A DNA stretch of 64,000 bases from CAINEC01 sp046052065 (GTDB lineage: Bacteria > Bacteroidota > Bacteroidia > AKYH767-A > OLB10): assembly GCA_046052065.1 (NCBI GenBank), contig JBJOND010000001.1, positions 44,092-108,091 of the forward strand, written 5' to 3'. Shown piece by piece: positions 1 to 7,484 of this stretch. The position numbers and the translations under genes were made by a program. Numbering within the stretch: position 1 is the first letter of the stretch; each line of letters begins with the position of its first letter. Under the pieces are notes generated by a model. The model was not told the origin of the DNA. It was given only the letters and a program-made list of their open reading frames with translations, and ran no database searches.

Positions 1-306
1 GCTCATTGTTACAGGCTTATTATCAAACACCTGAAGGAAATCAGCATGAATGATAACATCCGTTACAGGATGATATTGAACATCCTGAATAACACATTGG
101 TACTCTTTTCCATCAACTGATAATTTCACCATGTGAACATCAGGAGTGTAAACAAGTCCTTTGAAAGATGATAAATCAGTAGAGAAATGAACTTGTTCTT
201 CTCCACCATAAAGTACGCATGGAACCATTTCGCTACCACGAAGATTTTTTACCTCTTGCTTAGAGATGTTCGTGCGCTTTGCTCCATTAATTTCAATCGT
301 TTTCAT
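1..306 (-). CDS. rplY: 50S ribosomal protein L25 (partial, 5' end only)
   Basis: The 5' part of this gene lies in the window; it runs off the left edge after 102 codons. The reading frame begins MKTIEINGAKRTNISKQEV and continues with a VPCVLYGG segment and YQCVIQDVQYHPVTD, which is characteristic of the bacterial L25/Ctc family. The family binds 5S rRNA in the large subunit. The ATG is at 306, 11 bases after the stop of prs, so the two genes are probably co-transcribed from upstream of prs; prs followed by rplY is a common bacterial order. Whether the Ctc-type C-terminal beta domain is present cannot be seen here. Confidence 0.93.
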   Translation of the reverse strand, partial: MKTIEINGAKRTNISKQEVKNLRGSEMVPCVLYGGEEQVHFSTDLSSFKGLVYTPDVHMVKLSVDGKEYQCVIQDVQYHPVTDVIIHADFLQVFDNKPVTMS

Positions 307-317
307 TTGGGTAATAA

Positions 318-1253
318 TTATTCTTTTACAAATAGTGAACTTATAGACTCATATGCATACACCCTCTGAATTGCTTTTGCAAACAATGCTGATGTAGATA
401 ATTGTTTAATTTTTGTTGATTCTTTCCTAAGTGGGATTGTATCACAAACCACCAACTCAGTAAGATGTGAATTTTCTACTCTTTCATAAGCTGCGCCACT
501 AAGAACTGGATGTGTGCAGAAAGCACGAACAGATGCTGCACCTGAATCTATTAATAACCCAGCTGCCTTAGTTAAAGTTCCCGCTGTATCAATAATATCA
601 TCAACTAATATTACATCTCTTCCTCTTACATCTCCAATAACGGTCATACTTTCAATCTCATTTGCTCTTTTACGATGCTTATCAATAATAGCCATATCGG
701 CATTAAAATAAGAAGCATATGTACGAGCGCGGTGAACACCTCCCATATCAGGAGCACAGATAAGCATATTTGGCAAATCTAAACTCTTGATGTAAGGAAC
801 GAAGATGGCTGAAGCATCCATATGATCAACAGGGACATCAAAAAATCCTTGAATCTGAGGAGCATGTAAATCCATTGTCATGATTCGGGTAACTCCAGCA
901 GCCGTAAGTAGATTAGCAACTAATTTTGAGGCAATTGCAACCCTGGGCTTATCCTTACGATCGCTTCTTGCGAATCCGAAATAAGGAATAACTGCTGTAA
1001 TATAATGCGCCGATGCTCTTTTAGCAGCATCGATTAATAACAATAATTCAAATAAATTATCCGTAGGCGAAAAAGTACTTTGAATAATAAACACGTCACA
1101 TCCACGAACACTCTCATCGAATGAAGGTGAAAACTCTCCATCGCTAAATCTAACTACCTGCAAATCACCAAGGTCAGCACCATAATGACTCGCGATTTGT
1201 TCTGCAAGGTACTTCGATGCTGTACCACCAAATATTTTAACTTGACGTGCCAT
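318..1253 (-). CDS. prs: ribose-phosphate pyrophosphokinase (PRPP synthetase)
   Basis: Makes phosphoribosyl pyrophosphate from ribose 5-phosphate and ATP for purine, pyrimidine, His and Trp synthesis in the cytoplasm. At 311 residues it has the usual length. Visible motifs are the N-terminal RFSDGE (35-40), the catalytic flexible-loop region FARSDRKDKPRVAIASK (94-110), MDLHAPQIQGFF (127-138), the DKHRKR segment (191-196), and the PRPP-binding loop VILVDDIIDTAGT (214-226). It starts with ATG and is followed closely by rplY. A TTTCTTTG element at 1284-1291 on the minus strand, one base off TAnnTTTG, may be its -7 box. No oddities seen. Confidence 0.97.
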   Translation of the reverse strand: MARQVKIFGGTASKYLAEQIASHYGADLGDLQVVRFSDGEFSPSFDESVRGCDVFIIQSTFSPTDNLFELLLLIDAAKRASAHYITAVIPYFGFARSDRKDKPRVAIASKLVANLLTAAGVTRIMTMDLHAPQIQGFFDVPVDHMDASAIFVPYIKSLDLPNMLICAPDMGGVHRARTYASYFNADMAIIDKHRKRANEIESMTVIGDVRGRDVILVDDIIDTAGTLTKAAGLLIDSGAASVRAFCTHPVLSGAAYERVENSHLTELVVCDTIPLRKESTKIKQLSTSALFAKAIQRVYAYESISSLFVKE

Positions 1254-1626
1254 AAGTTGATTTGGGCTTGTTTTTTAGGGATGCAAAGAAAAGAAAAATA
1301 TAGCTTAAGTCAAAGAGAATTCACAATCAATTGTTAAAATCCTGGAAGAAAATTTAAAAATTGGTTTATACTTGTTTAGTACTTGATTTCAAATGGTTAA
1401 CTATTAATAATTAAAAACATTTGGTTAGGCATAGGGATTTCCCTAATTTAGCCATCCCAAAACAATTAGAAGATAAAGTTTAATTGGTTGTCAACATGTT
1501 AGCCAACCCTCTGAATGGTTAACAATTGACAAGGTCGTAAAAGTGAGAGAGTTTTTTTTGTTACAAAACACGAACAATGAGCGCGACACCAAATTAAATG
1601 ATGTTGAGAGGATGAAATAACAAACT
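1254..1626. other. intergenic region upstream of prs and tRNA-Leu
   Basis: No coding region is recognised in this 373-base stretch between the divergent prs and tRNA-Leu genes. It is AT-rich and holds short inverted repeats, for example TTGTCAA near 1489 against TTGACAA at 1526-1532. A TTGACA at 1526-1531 followed by a T-run ending in TTTG at 1557-1560 could be a promoter for the tRNA, but the match to TAnnTTTG is poor. Confidence 0.4.
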
Positions 1627-1710
1627 GCCCGGGTGGCGGAATTGGTAGACGCGCTGGTCTCAAACACCAGTGATAGCAATATCATATCGGTTCGACCCCG
1701 ATCCCGGGTA
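1627..1710 (+). tRNA. tRNA-Leu (CAA)
   Basis: The cloverleaf reads GCCCGGG acceptor (1627-1633) paired with CCCGGGT (1703-1709, with a terminal G:U), the TGGCGGAATTGGTAGACGC D-arm typical of class II leucine tRNAs, anticodon stem CTGGT/ACCAG with loop CTCAAAC (anticodon CAA at 1661-1663), a long variable arm, and a GGTTCGACCCC T-arm. The discriminator is A at 1710. CCA is not encoded. Confidence 0.96.
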
Positions 1711-1874
1711 CGTAGTTTTTATTCCTTCAACGAATCCTTAATTTTTCACGTCAAAGACTTTTAAAAAATGGCATGAAACTGTCATTTTCTTAATGTGAAA
1801 ATTTATTGATTACCTGTGCGTTTGCGTTTTGTAAAAACCGATTGAGATTAGCGACTATAGATTAGCGAACACTT

Positions 1875-2891
1875 ATGAAACTACTAAAAACCTCCGTTCC
1901 TTTATGGCTTGTTATAATTATTGTCGCAGGACTTGGTTCAACATCAATCTTTTCAATACTTGCATTTAAAAGTCGTAGCACAGAGCCAATAAGCACCAAT
2001 TCACCTAGTAATAATTGTGGAATTATTCATTATAATTCTAGCAGGCACGGCGCTTTTACACGTCCTTTAATCATGGCCGACAGTCCTAATGAAAGTGTTG
2101 AGCTATTCGACTTAAAAAGTAATTTTACTGAAGCCATCAATGCCGCAAGTGCATCCGGAAGTGTTAGTTCTGCTTCTGTTTATTTTCGTGATTTAAACAC
2201 AGGAAAATGGATTTCGATTAATGGAAACGAACAGTATTCTATGGCGAGCATTATGAAGTTAGTGGCCATGATGTACCATTTACGTGTAGATGAAGTTAAG
2301 CCTGGCTGGTTAAATCAAAAAATCCTGGTTCAGAAAAGTCTCATAGTTGATAACATTCAAACGCAAGAAGGCCCTGAATTAGTCTTAGGAAAAGCCTACA
2401 CCATAAAAGAACTAATCATTTACATGATTAAATACTCTAACAACAATGCAACAGCACACTTAAACTCTTTCATTGACTTTAACGATTACAAACTTTTCTT
2501 TTCTGATATCGGACTTCCATTACCTGACCCTAAAGCAACCGACTACACACTAACAAGTGGTCAATGCAGTCGTTTTTTACAAGAACTTTATAATTCTTCT
2601 GTATTAACTAATGAAAATTCCGAATTTGCTTTATCGCTACTAACTGAATCTGTATACCGAGGAGGATTATTAAGAAATATTACTGATAAGGATATTAAAG
2701 TAGCCCATAAATTTGGAGAACGTTTTTATCCTAACTCCTGTCAAATACACGAAACTGCTATTTTCTATACAAATGACAATCCTTTTCTCATTACTGTTTT
2801 AACCAATGGAAAAGACACAGCACAAGAAGCTGCTTTAATTGGAAAAATTGGAAGTATTGCTGCCGATTACGCTAAAAACAAGTTGAACTAA
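1875..2891 (+). CDS. exported class A beta-lactamase-fold serine hydrolase
   Basis: A 338-residue protein with a hydrophobic N-terminal segment (about 8-30, signal peptide or membrane anchor) and a class A beta-lactamase/transpeptidase-like domain. The SxxK nucleophile motif is S125-I-M-K128 in a SMASIMKLV context, an SNN triad matching SDN is at 188-190, and K279-F-G281 occupies the place of the KTG box. The arrangement fits penicillin-recognising serine hydrolases. The class A Omega-loop ExxLN is not evident, so I infer peptidoglycan or other amide hydrolysis in the periplasm rather than antibiotic resistance. It stands alone between tRNA-Leu and the tRNA-Arg locus and starts with ATG. Confidence 0.75.
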   Translation: MKLLKTSVPLWLVIIIVAGLGSTSIFSILAFKSRSTEPISTNSPSNNCGIIHYNSSRHGAFTRPLIMADSPNESVELFDLKSNFTEAINAASASGSVSSASVYFRDLNTGKWISINGNEQYSMASIMKLVAMMYHLRVDEVKPGWLNQKILVQKSLIVDNIQTQEGPELVLGKAYTIKELIIYMIKYSNNNATAHLNSFIDFNDYKLFFSDIGLPLPDPKATDYTLTSGQCSRFLQELYNSSVLTNENSEFALSLLTESVYRGGLLRNITDKDIKVAHKFGERFYPNSCQIHETAIFYTNDNPFLITVLTNGKDTAQEAALIGKIGSIAADYAKNKLN

Positions 2892-2916
2892 GTAAGCATT
2901 CCTGTTTTTAAAATTT

Positions 2917-2924
2917 TACTTTTG
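2917..2924 (+). promoter_or_regulatory. candidate promoter -7 box for the tRNA-Arg locus
   Basis: TACTTTTG matches the Bacteroidota -7 consensus TAnnTTTG. It lies 46 bases before the broken tRNA-Arg copy and 128 bases before the intact gene, so the broken copy would be transcribed first. The preceding TTTTAAAATTTTACT is repeated immediately before the broken copy. Confidence 0.5.
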
Positions 2925-2969
2925 CACTGCATGTAGGAAACTGCATTGCTTTAATTTTAAAATTTTACT

Positions 2970-3027
2970 GCACCCGTAGTTTGCTTCGACGAAAGCTCAG
3001 CACGGCGTAATTGGATAAAATGGCAGA
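2970..3027 (+). pseudogene. broken 5' copy of tRNA-Arg
   Basis: GCACCCGTAGTT (2970-2981) equals the first 12 bases of the intact tRNA-Arg downstream, and AATTGGATAAAATGGCAGA (3009-3027) matches its positions about 14-32 with one change. Between them sits an insertion of about 26 bases that can fold on GCTT/AAGC. After CAGA the similarity stops, so the anticodon loop, T-arm and 3' acceptor are missing. The five-base-pair acceptor partner and anticodon are absent, so this cannot be a working tRNA. Confidence 0.75.
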
Positions 3028-3051
3028 AATTAAATAGTAAATAAAAGCACT

Positions 3052-3128
3052 GCACCCGTAGTTCAATTGGATAGAATGGCAGATTCCGGTTCTGTTGGTT
3101 GTGGGTTCGAATCCCGCCGGGTGCACCA
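3052..3128 (+). tRNA. tRNA-Arg (CCG), CCA encoded
   Basis: Acceptor GCACCCG (3052-3058) pairs with CGGGTGC (3118-3124), discriminator A at 3125, and CCA is encoded at 3126-3128. The anticodon loop TTCCGGT gives anticodon CCG, and GGTTCGAATCCC is a standard T-arm. The last 19 nt (from the T-loop AAT to CCA) are copied at the head of each downstream repeat unit. Confidence 0.97.
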
Positions 3129-3277
3129 GTAAGCAAAAAATCAAAAAGACGAAGTCAAGAAATAAAGCTGTTGCGAATTATGCTTGCATAAATGAGCATA
3201 AAGTTTTGTTTCGCGCAGACTGAAAGGATGCTCTTGATTTTTTATTTCCCACTTGGCTAGGTGGGAAGAACGCAGTT
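3110..3277 (+). repeat. tRNA-Arg 3'-end repeat, unit 1 (168 bp)
   Basis: The unit starts with the last 19 nt of the functional tRNA-Arg (3110-3128) and then has a body that can fold. The outer stem is AAAAAATCAA (3135-3144) with TTGATTTTTT (3234-3243), an inner TTATGCT/AGCATAA inverted repeat lies within, and a terminal hairpin CCCAC/GTGGG spans 3248-3265. No open reading frame of note. It resembles the repeats after E. coli tyrT in layout. Confidence 0.85.
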
Positions 3278-3445
3278 AATCCCGCCGGGTGCACCAGTAA
3301 GCAAAAAATCAAAAAGACGAAGTCAAGAAATAAAGCTGTTGCGAATTATGCTTGCATAAATGAGCATAAAGTTTTGTTTCGCGCTGACTGAAAGGATGCT
3401 TTTGATTTTTTATTTCCCACTTGGCTAGGTGGGAAGAACCGAGTT
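3278..3445 (+). repeat. tRNA-Arg 3'-end repeat, unit 2 (168 bp)
   Basis: An almost identical copy of unit 1, displaced by exactly 168 bases, with only a few substitutions. It again starts with the same 19 nt tRNA end including CCA (3278-3296). The outer stem 3' arm CTTTTGATTTTTT here pairs perfectly with the 5' arm, whereas unit 1 has one mismatch. Confidence 0.85.
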
Positions 3446-3585
3446 AATCTCGCCGGGTGCACTAGTAAGCAAAAAATTAAAAAGGCGAAGTCAAGAAAAA
3501 ATGCTTGTGCGAACTAAGCTCGCATAAATAAGCATAAAGATTTGTTTCTTGCAGACTGAAAGGATGCTTTTAATTTTTTACTTCT
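3446..3585 (+). repeat. tRNA-Arg 3'-end repeat, unit 3 (diverged, truncated)
   Basis: The third copy is displaced by another 168 bases. The tRNA-derived 19 nt have two changes (AATCTCGCC and CACTA), and the body is more diverged. The outer stem is kept by a paired change: AAAAAATTAA (3471-3480) with TTAATTTTTT (3570-3579). The copy lacks the CCCAC/GTGGG hairpin and ends inside the stop region of the lipoprotein gene on the other strand. Confidence 0.75.
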
Positions 3586-3823
3586 TAATCAAATAAGAGT
3601 CGATCCATATTGAGTCGGACTCTAAAGAATACTTTTTATAATTGGCTGTTTTCTTAAATCTCCTCATTGCTTCTAAAGTATCTTGATGCATCATTTTAAT
3701 TGATTCCACGCTTACGACTGTATAATCCTCAATGGTTTTAGAATAGTGAATTACAAATTCATATTTTGGAGACTTACATGAAATAAAAACACAACAAAAG
3801 ATAAACAATGTTAATTTTCTCAT
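3578..3823 (-). CDS. small putative lipoprotein, unknown function
   Basis: An 81-residue product with a short hydrophobic N-terminus and a lipobox-like FISC with Cys16, so probably a lipid-anchored periplasmic or surface protein. I recognise no domain. The mature part is polar with several Lys and Tyr residues. The last codons and stop lie within the end of the third tRNA-Arg repeat, so the C-terminus may have been set by the repeat junction. ATG start at 3823. Confidence 0.55.
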   Translation of the reverse strand: MRKLTLFIFCCVFISCKSPKYEFVIHYSKTIEDYTVVSVESIKMMHQDTLEAMRRFKKTANYKKYSLESDSIWIDSYLIKK

Positions 3824-3940
3824 ATTACTTTTAACAAATAACAGCGTTTAAAAGTATCAAAAAAAACAATCTGCGTATTATAAGATTGAAAAGCACCGAT
3901 AGAATTATTTTCTACTTTAGAACATTAATAATTATTATTT

Positions 3941-4474
3941 ATGAAAAACATTTTATCTGCACTAGGACTCCTTTTATTTGTGATATACACCTCAAGTTGT
4001 AGTCATCAAATTAAATCGTATGAAATTAAAGATCAGTTATCCTTTGATTGCCCTGTTAAAATTGACACTGCACCAGAACTGTTTACTATTTTAAAATCAA
4101 TTAATAAAAATATCGTTTATTTCGGTGTGATTAACAACAACGATAATCGCTATATGCTATCAGTAGCAAAGTATACAGCTGACGAACCTACAACCATCGA
4201 TACCGCTTTTTTTGATTTTACTGCGAATGAAGTCCCCGACAATAAAATGGGCGAATATCAGATTTTAGGTGCGGGAAAATACGTGAAAGATAACTACACT
4301 TACTTCCGTAAAATAAGTTGCACCAACGGAACTATTTTAAATGTGATGTTTTATCTGATGAAAGAAAATAAGAGCAATTACTTATTTGAATTCAAAATGA
4401 CCGGCTCCATCGATCAAAAAGATTTTATGGTTGATGTATTGGAAAAAACAGTAAGTAGTGTGGAGTGTGAGTGA
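3941..4474 (+). CDS. putative lipoprotein, unknown function
   Basis: A 177-residue protein with a signal peptide and a lipobox ending at Cys20 (IYTSSC). The mature part looks like a compact alpha/beta domain. I do not recognise a family. A TACTTTAG sequence lies about 29 bases before the ATG and is one base off the -7 consensus. It converges with the DUF3109 gene, 7 bases apart. Confidence 0.6.
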   Translation: MKNILSALGLLLFVIYTSSCSHQIKSYEIKDQLSFDCPVKIDTAPELFTILKSINKNIVYFGVINNNDNRYMLSVAKYTADEPTTIDTAFFDFTANEVPDNKMGEYQILGAGKYVKDNYTYFRKISCTNGTILNVMFYLMKENKSNYLFEFKMTGSIDQKDFMVDVLEKTVSSVECE

Positions 4475-4481
4475 CCCCTTC

Positions 4482-5063
4482 TTACTTCCCCTTCTCCTCC
4501 TTCCACATTTCAGCAGCGAGCGTTAGTTCATTGTACCATTCTTCTCCGTACTTGCGTGTCAGTGATTCTTTCAAAAATTGATAGACCGGAACTTTTAAAC
4601 TCTTACCTAACTTACATGCTGGTGCACAAACATCCCAACGGTCGTAATTTAATGCATCGTAGTTTTTAAGTTTTTTAATACGCACAGGATACAAATGACA
4701 AGAGATAGGTTTCTTCCACGGAATTTGTCCATCATAATAGGCCTTCTCAAATGCACACTTCGCAATGCCATTTTCAAAAATAGTATAAACACATTCTTCG
4801 TTTTCATTAATCAAGGGAGTTACCCATTCGCCTTCATCATCTTTCACATATAAGCCTTGCTCTTCGATACTTTTTATTCCCTTCTTCTGTAATAAAGGCT
4901 TTACAATAGGATAGTATTTATCGATTTCTTTTAACTCCGATTTATCGAGGGGAGCACCATAATCGCCTGCAATGCAGCACTCGCCTTTGCACTTATTTAA
5001 ATCACATACAAAATGTTCTTCCAGCAGCTCCGTAGAGATTAATGTCTTGCCAATTTCAATCAT
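4482..5063 (-). CDS. DUF3109 family cysteine-rich protein
   Basis: A 193-residue protein matching the DUF3109 family common in Bacteroidota. The N-terminal cysteine cluster is C20-x4-C25-x3-C29-C30 in DLNKCKGECC, with further cysteines in CVYTIFENGIAKCAF, ISCHLYPVR and WDVCAPAC. The pattern resembles the YkgJ-type cysteine clusters proposed to bind zinc or iron-sulfur, which I infer also for this protein. No signal peptide, so cytoplasmic. It is divergent from the thioesterase gene. Biochemical function is unknown. Confidence 0.8.
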   Translation of the reverse strand: MIEIGKTLISTELLEEHFVCDLNKCKGECCIAGDYGAPLDKSELKEIDKYYPIVKPLLQKKGIKSIEEQGLYVKDDEGEWVTPLINENEECVYTIFENGIAKCAFEKAYYDGQIPWKKPISCHLYPVRIKKLKNYDALNYDRWDVCAPACKLGKSLKVPVYQFLKESLTRKYGEEWYNELTLAAEMWKEEKGK

Positions 5064-5116
5064 AATTGTAAAATTAGATAATCCTACAGTATTTTCGTGT
5101 TACGATCAATAAAATC

Positions 5117-5124
5117 TATCTTTG
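5117..5124 (+). promoter_or_regulatory. promoter -7 box of the thioesterase gene
   Basis: TATCTTTG is an exact TAnnTTTG match ending 15 bases before the ATG at 5140, implying a very short leader. It argues against a TTG start at 5122, which would lie inside the promoter. Confidence 0.65.
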
Positions 5125-5139
5125 CAAAAAATATTTTTT

Positions 5140-5652
5140 ATGTTGAAAGCTAAAACAGCCTCTGAAAGTCTTGCAATACACACCGAAATTGTATTGCCTA
5201 ACGACACCAACACTTTAGGAAATTTAATGGGAGGTCGTTTGTTGCATTGGCTCGATATCACTGCTGCTATTTCTGCTCATCGTCATTGCAACCGAGTAGT
5301 TGTTACAGCATCAGTAAACAATGTTTCTTTTAATCAGCCAATAAAACTAGGAGATATTGTTACACTACAAGCAAAGGTTTCCAGATCTTTTAATTCTTCG
5401 ATGGAAGTTTTTATTGATGTTTGGGTTGAAGACAATATGAATAGTAAGAAAGTAAAATGTAACGAAGCTATTTATACGTTTGTGGCAGTTGATCAGATTG
5501 GTCGACCGATACATGTGCCTGAGCTTTTGCCTGAAACAGACGAAGAGAAACAACGCTTTGCAGGTGCTTTACGCAGAAGACAATTATCGTTGATCTTGGC
5601 AGGAAAGTTAAAGCCAGAAGAGGCGAATGAGCTAAAAGCTTTATTTATTTAA
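5140..5652 (+). CDS. acyl-CoA thioesterase, hotdog fold (YciA/BACH type)
   Basis: A 170-residue cytoplasmic hotdog protein that hydrolyses acyl-CoA thioesters. The signature is NTLGNLMGGRLLHWLDITAA followed by HRHCNRVVVTASVNNVSF and IKLGDIVTLQAKVSRSF, as in acyl-CoA hydrolases of the YciA/BACH group. The C-terminal EEKQRFAGALRRRQ is also typical. The start is set at ATG 5140, not the in-frame TTG at 5122 that sits in the promoter. Its 3' end overlaps the convergent GT9 gene by 12 bases. The acyl-chain preference cannot be told. Confidence 0.9.
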   Translation: MLKAKTASESLAIHTEIVLPNDTNTLGNLMGGRLLHWLDITAAISAHRHCNRVVVTASVNNVSFNQPIKLGDIVTLQAKVSRSFNSSMEVFIDVWVEDNMNSKKVKCNEAIYTFVAVDQIGRPIHVPELLPETDEEKQRFAGALRRRQLSLILAGKLKPEEANELKALFI

Positions 5653-6633
5653 AAAACGGATAGCCACTTCCGTTAGTTCAGGAACAGAAATTTTATTCAT
5701 GCAATCAAAGTGTCCCTTTGGACATTTTGCAAATCCTATTTTTGAACAAGGACGACAGCCGACTTCTTTTGTTTCTGCAATAAAACTATTCGCATAATTA
5801 GAAGGCATATAAGGTGTCATTCCAAAAGCAGGAACCGTATTTCCCCAGATAGAAATAATATTGCGATTATACGCTGATGCAATATGCATCATACCTGTAT
5901 CGTTGGTGATGACTAGTTTGGCTTGTGAAACAACTGCAGCCGATTGCAATAAGCTAAACAGACCACAGGCATTGAACACAGTAGCGCCACAAGCATCTGC
6001 TATTTCTTGACCTGCAGCAAAATCATTTTTATCTCCTACAATTACCACCGGAGAATTAATAGCCTTAACCGCTTCAATCCATTTAGCTGCAGGAAATCTT
6101 TTTGTAGCGTGATTAGCGCCAATAACTGCTGTCCAATAGCCATTCGTAAATGATGCTGGCAAAATTTCCTGATTTGATTTTATAGTAGCATCTACATAGA
6201 AATCTAATCCTTCGCCATCGTTGATAACTCCTAAATGTTCTACCGTTTTCAAATAACGATTCACAATATGAATAGCAGGCATGCGATTTATTTTCAAATT
6301 CACGAGCAACCACTTTTCAAAATTCAATTTGTTAAATGAAGTAGATTTAACCTTTAACTTCGATTTGATTCTCCACGTGCGCAAATTAGTATGCAAGTCG
6401 ATGATCTCATCAAATTGTTCTTTCTTTAGAGCAGGAAGTACATCTTTTAGTGAGCCATCGGTTGTCCAAACTTTATCAATATTTGGATTATTTCTCACTA
6501 CTGATTCAAAATTTTTCTTCGTCAGAAAATGAACCTCCGCATTAGGAACCTGCTTTTTTAGCATTCGAACAACGGGAGATGTCAAGACAATATCTCCAAT
6601 AGAACTAAAACGAATGACTAAATATTTTGGCAA
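5641..6633 (-). CDS. glycosyltransferase family 9 (heptosyltransferase-like)
   Basis: A 330-residue GT-B glycosyltransferase of family 9, which transfers sugars such as heptose to lipopolysaccharide core at the inner membrane. Motifs are the N-terminal IRFSSIGDIVLTSPVVR and the nucleotide-sugar site ITNDTGMMHIASAYNRNIISIWG. The C-terminal CRPCSKIGFAKCPKGHFDC cysteine-rich segment is usual for Bacteroidota members. The start is TTG at 6633. No ATG is in frame, and a TATCTTTG promoter lies 17 bases upstream. The donor sugar is unknown. Confidence 0.9.
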   Translation of the reverse strand: MPKYLVIRFSSIGDIVLTSPVVRMLKKQVPNAEVHFLTKKNFESVVRNNPNIDKVWTTDGSLKDVLPALKKEQFDEIIDLHTNLRTWRIKSKLKVKSTSFNKLNFEKWLLVNLKINRMPAIHIVNRYLKTVEHLGVINDGEGLDFYVDATIKSNQEILPASFTNGYWTAVIGANHATKRFPAAKWIEAVKAINSPVVIVGDKNDFAAGQEIADACGATVFNACGLFSLLQSAAVVSQAKLVITNDTGMMHIASAYNRNIISIWGNTVPAFGMTPYMPSNYANSFIAETKEVGCRPCSKIGFAKCPKGHFDCMNKISVPELTEVAIRFLNK

Positions 6634-6650
6634 GGCATTATTATTTTAAA

Positions 6651-6658
6651 CAAAGATA
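6651..6658 (-). promoter_or_regulatory. promoter -7 box of the GT9 gene
   Basis: TATCTTTG on the minus strand, an exact consensus match, 17 bases before the TTG start. The short spacing supports that TTG. Confidence 0.6.
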
Positions 6659-6716
6659 CTTTTTATCTCTTAAAATCGATTTTCGGGAGTAAAGGAAAAT
6701 GCAGTAATTTTACAAC

Positions 6717-7484
6717 ATGCAATTAGTAGATACCCATTTACATTTATACGCTGAGGAGTTTCATGACGATAGAAAGCAGGTGATTGATGCAGCCATTCAA
6801 AATGGTGTAACGAAAATGCTTTTGCCAAACATCGATAGCGGTACAGTATATTCGATGTTACAACTTTGCAATGATTACCCAGAGAATTGTTTCCCAATGA
6901 TGGGATTACATCCTTGCTATGTAAATGATACGTTTGAGAAGGAATTAAAACAGGTAGAAATAGAGTTAAGATCAGGAAAGTATTACGGTGTTGGCGAAAT
7001 TGGGATGGATAAACATTGGGACTTAACGCATATTGCTGAACAAACAAAAGCGCTTACAAATCAATTAATCTGGGCCTACGAAATGGAACTTCCTGTAGCC
7101 TTGCATACGCGCAATTGCACTGCTGATGTAATTGACATCATTCAGCAATTAAACATCAAAGGTTTGAAAGGCATCTTTCATTGCTTTGGCGGAACCTACG
7201 ATGAAGCGCAACAAATTATTGACATGGGCATGTACTTAGGAATTGGAGGTGTTGTGACCTTCAAAAACAGTGGGCTCGATGAAATAATTAAAAATGTAGA
7301 TTTAAAAAATATTGTATTAGAAACGGACGGCCCCTATTTAGCGCCAGTACCGTTCAGAGGCAAAAGAAATCAGCCAGCATACATAACACATGTAGCAGAA
7401 AAAATTGCCGACTTAAAGCAATGTGGACTCGAAGAAGTAGCCACAACAACTACCGCTAATGCAGTAACCCTATTTGGACTATGA
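6717..7484 (+). CDS. TatD family metal-dependent hydrolase
   Basis: A 255-residue TIM-barrel hydrolase of the TatD/YcfH family, which includes DNases acting from 3' ends. Metal ligands are visible: H7 and H9 in DTHLHL, E94 in VGEIGMD, H130 in LHTRN, H155 in FHCFGG and D204 in LETDGPY. The length is normal. Its stop overlaps the start of the asparaginase gene (ATGA), so the two are translationally coupled. Physiological substrate unknown; nuclease activity is inferred from the family. Confidence 0.92.
   Translation: MQLVDTHLHLYAEEFHDDRKQVIDAAIQNGVTKMLLPNIDSGTVYSMLQLCNDYPENCFPMMGLHPCYVNDTFEKELKQVEIELRSGKYYGVGEIGMDKHWDLTHIAEQTKALTNQLIWAYEMELPVALHTRNCTADVIDIIQQLNIKGLKGIFHCFGGTYDEAQQIIDMGMYLGIGGVVTFKNSGLDEIIKNVDLKNIVLETDGPYLAPVPFRGKRNQPAYITHVAEKIADLKQCGLEEVATTTTANAVTLFGL

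Noticed and set aside
1875..2891. Antibiotic-resistance class A beta-lactamase
   Set aside because: The serine motif is present, but the SDN and KTG positions are altered and no ExxLN loop is evident; a cell-wall or other hydrolase is safer.
3110..3585. CRISPR array
   Set aside because: The units are 168 bases, contiguous and nearly identical, without repeat-spacer alternation, and no cas gene is present.
5122..5139. Longer thioesterase start at TTG 5122
   Set aside because: The TTG lies inside the TATCTTTG promoter box; ATG 5140 opens the conserved protein.
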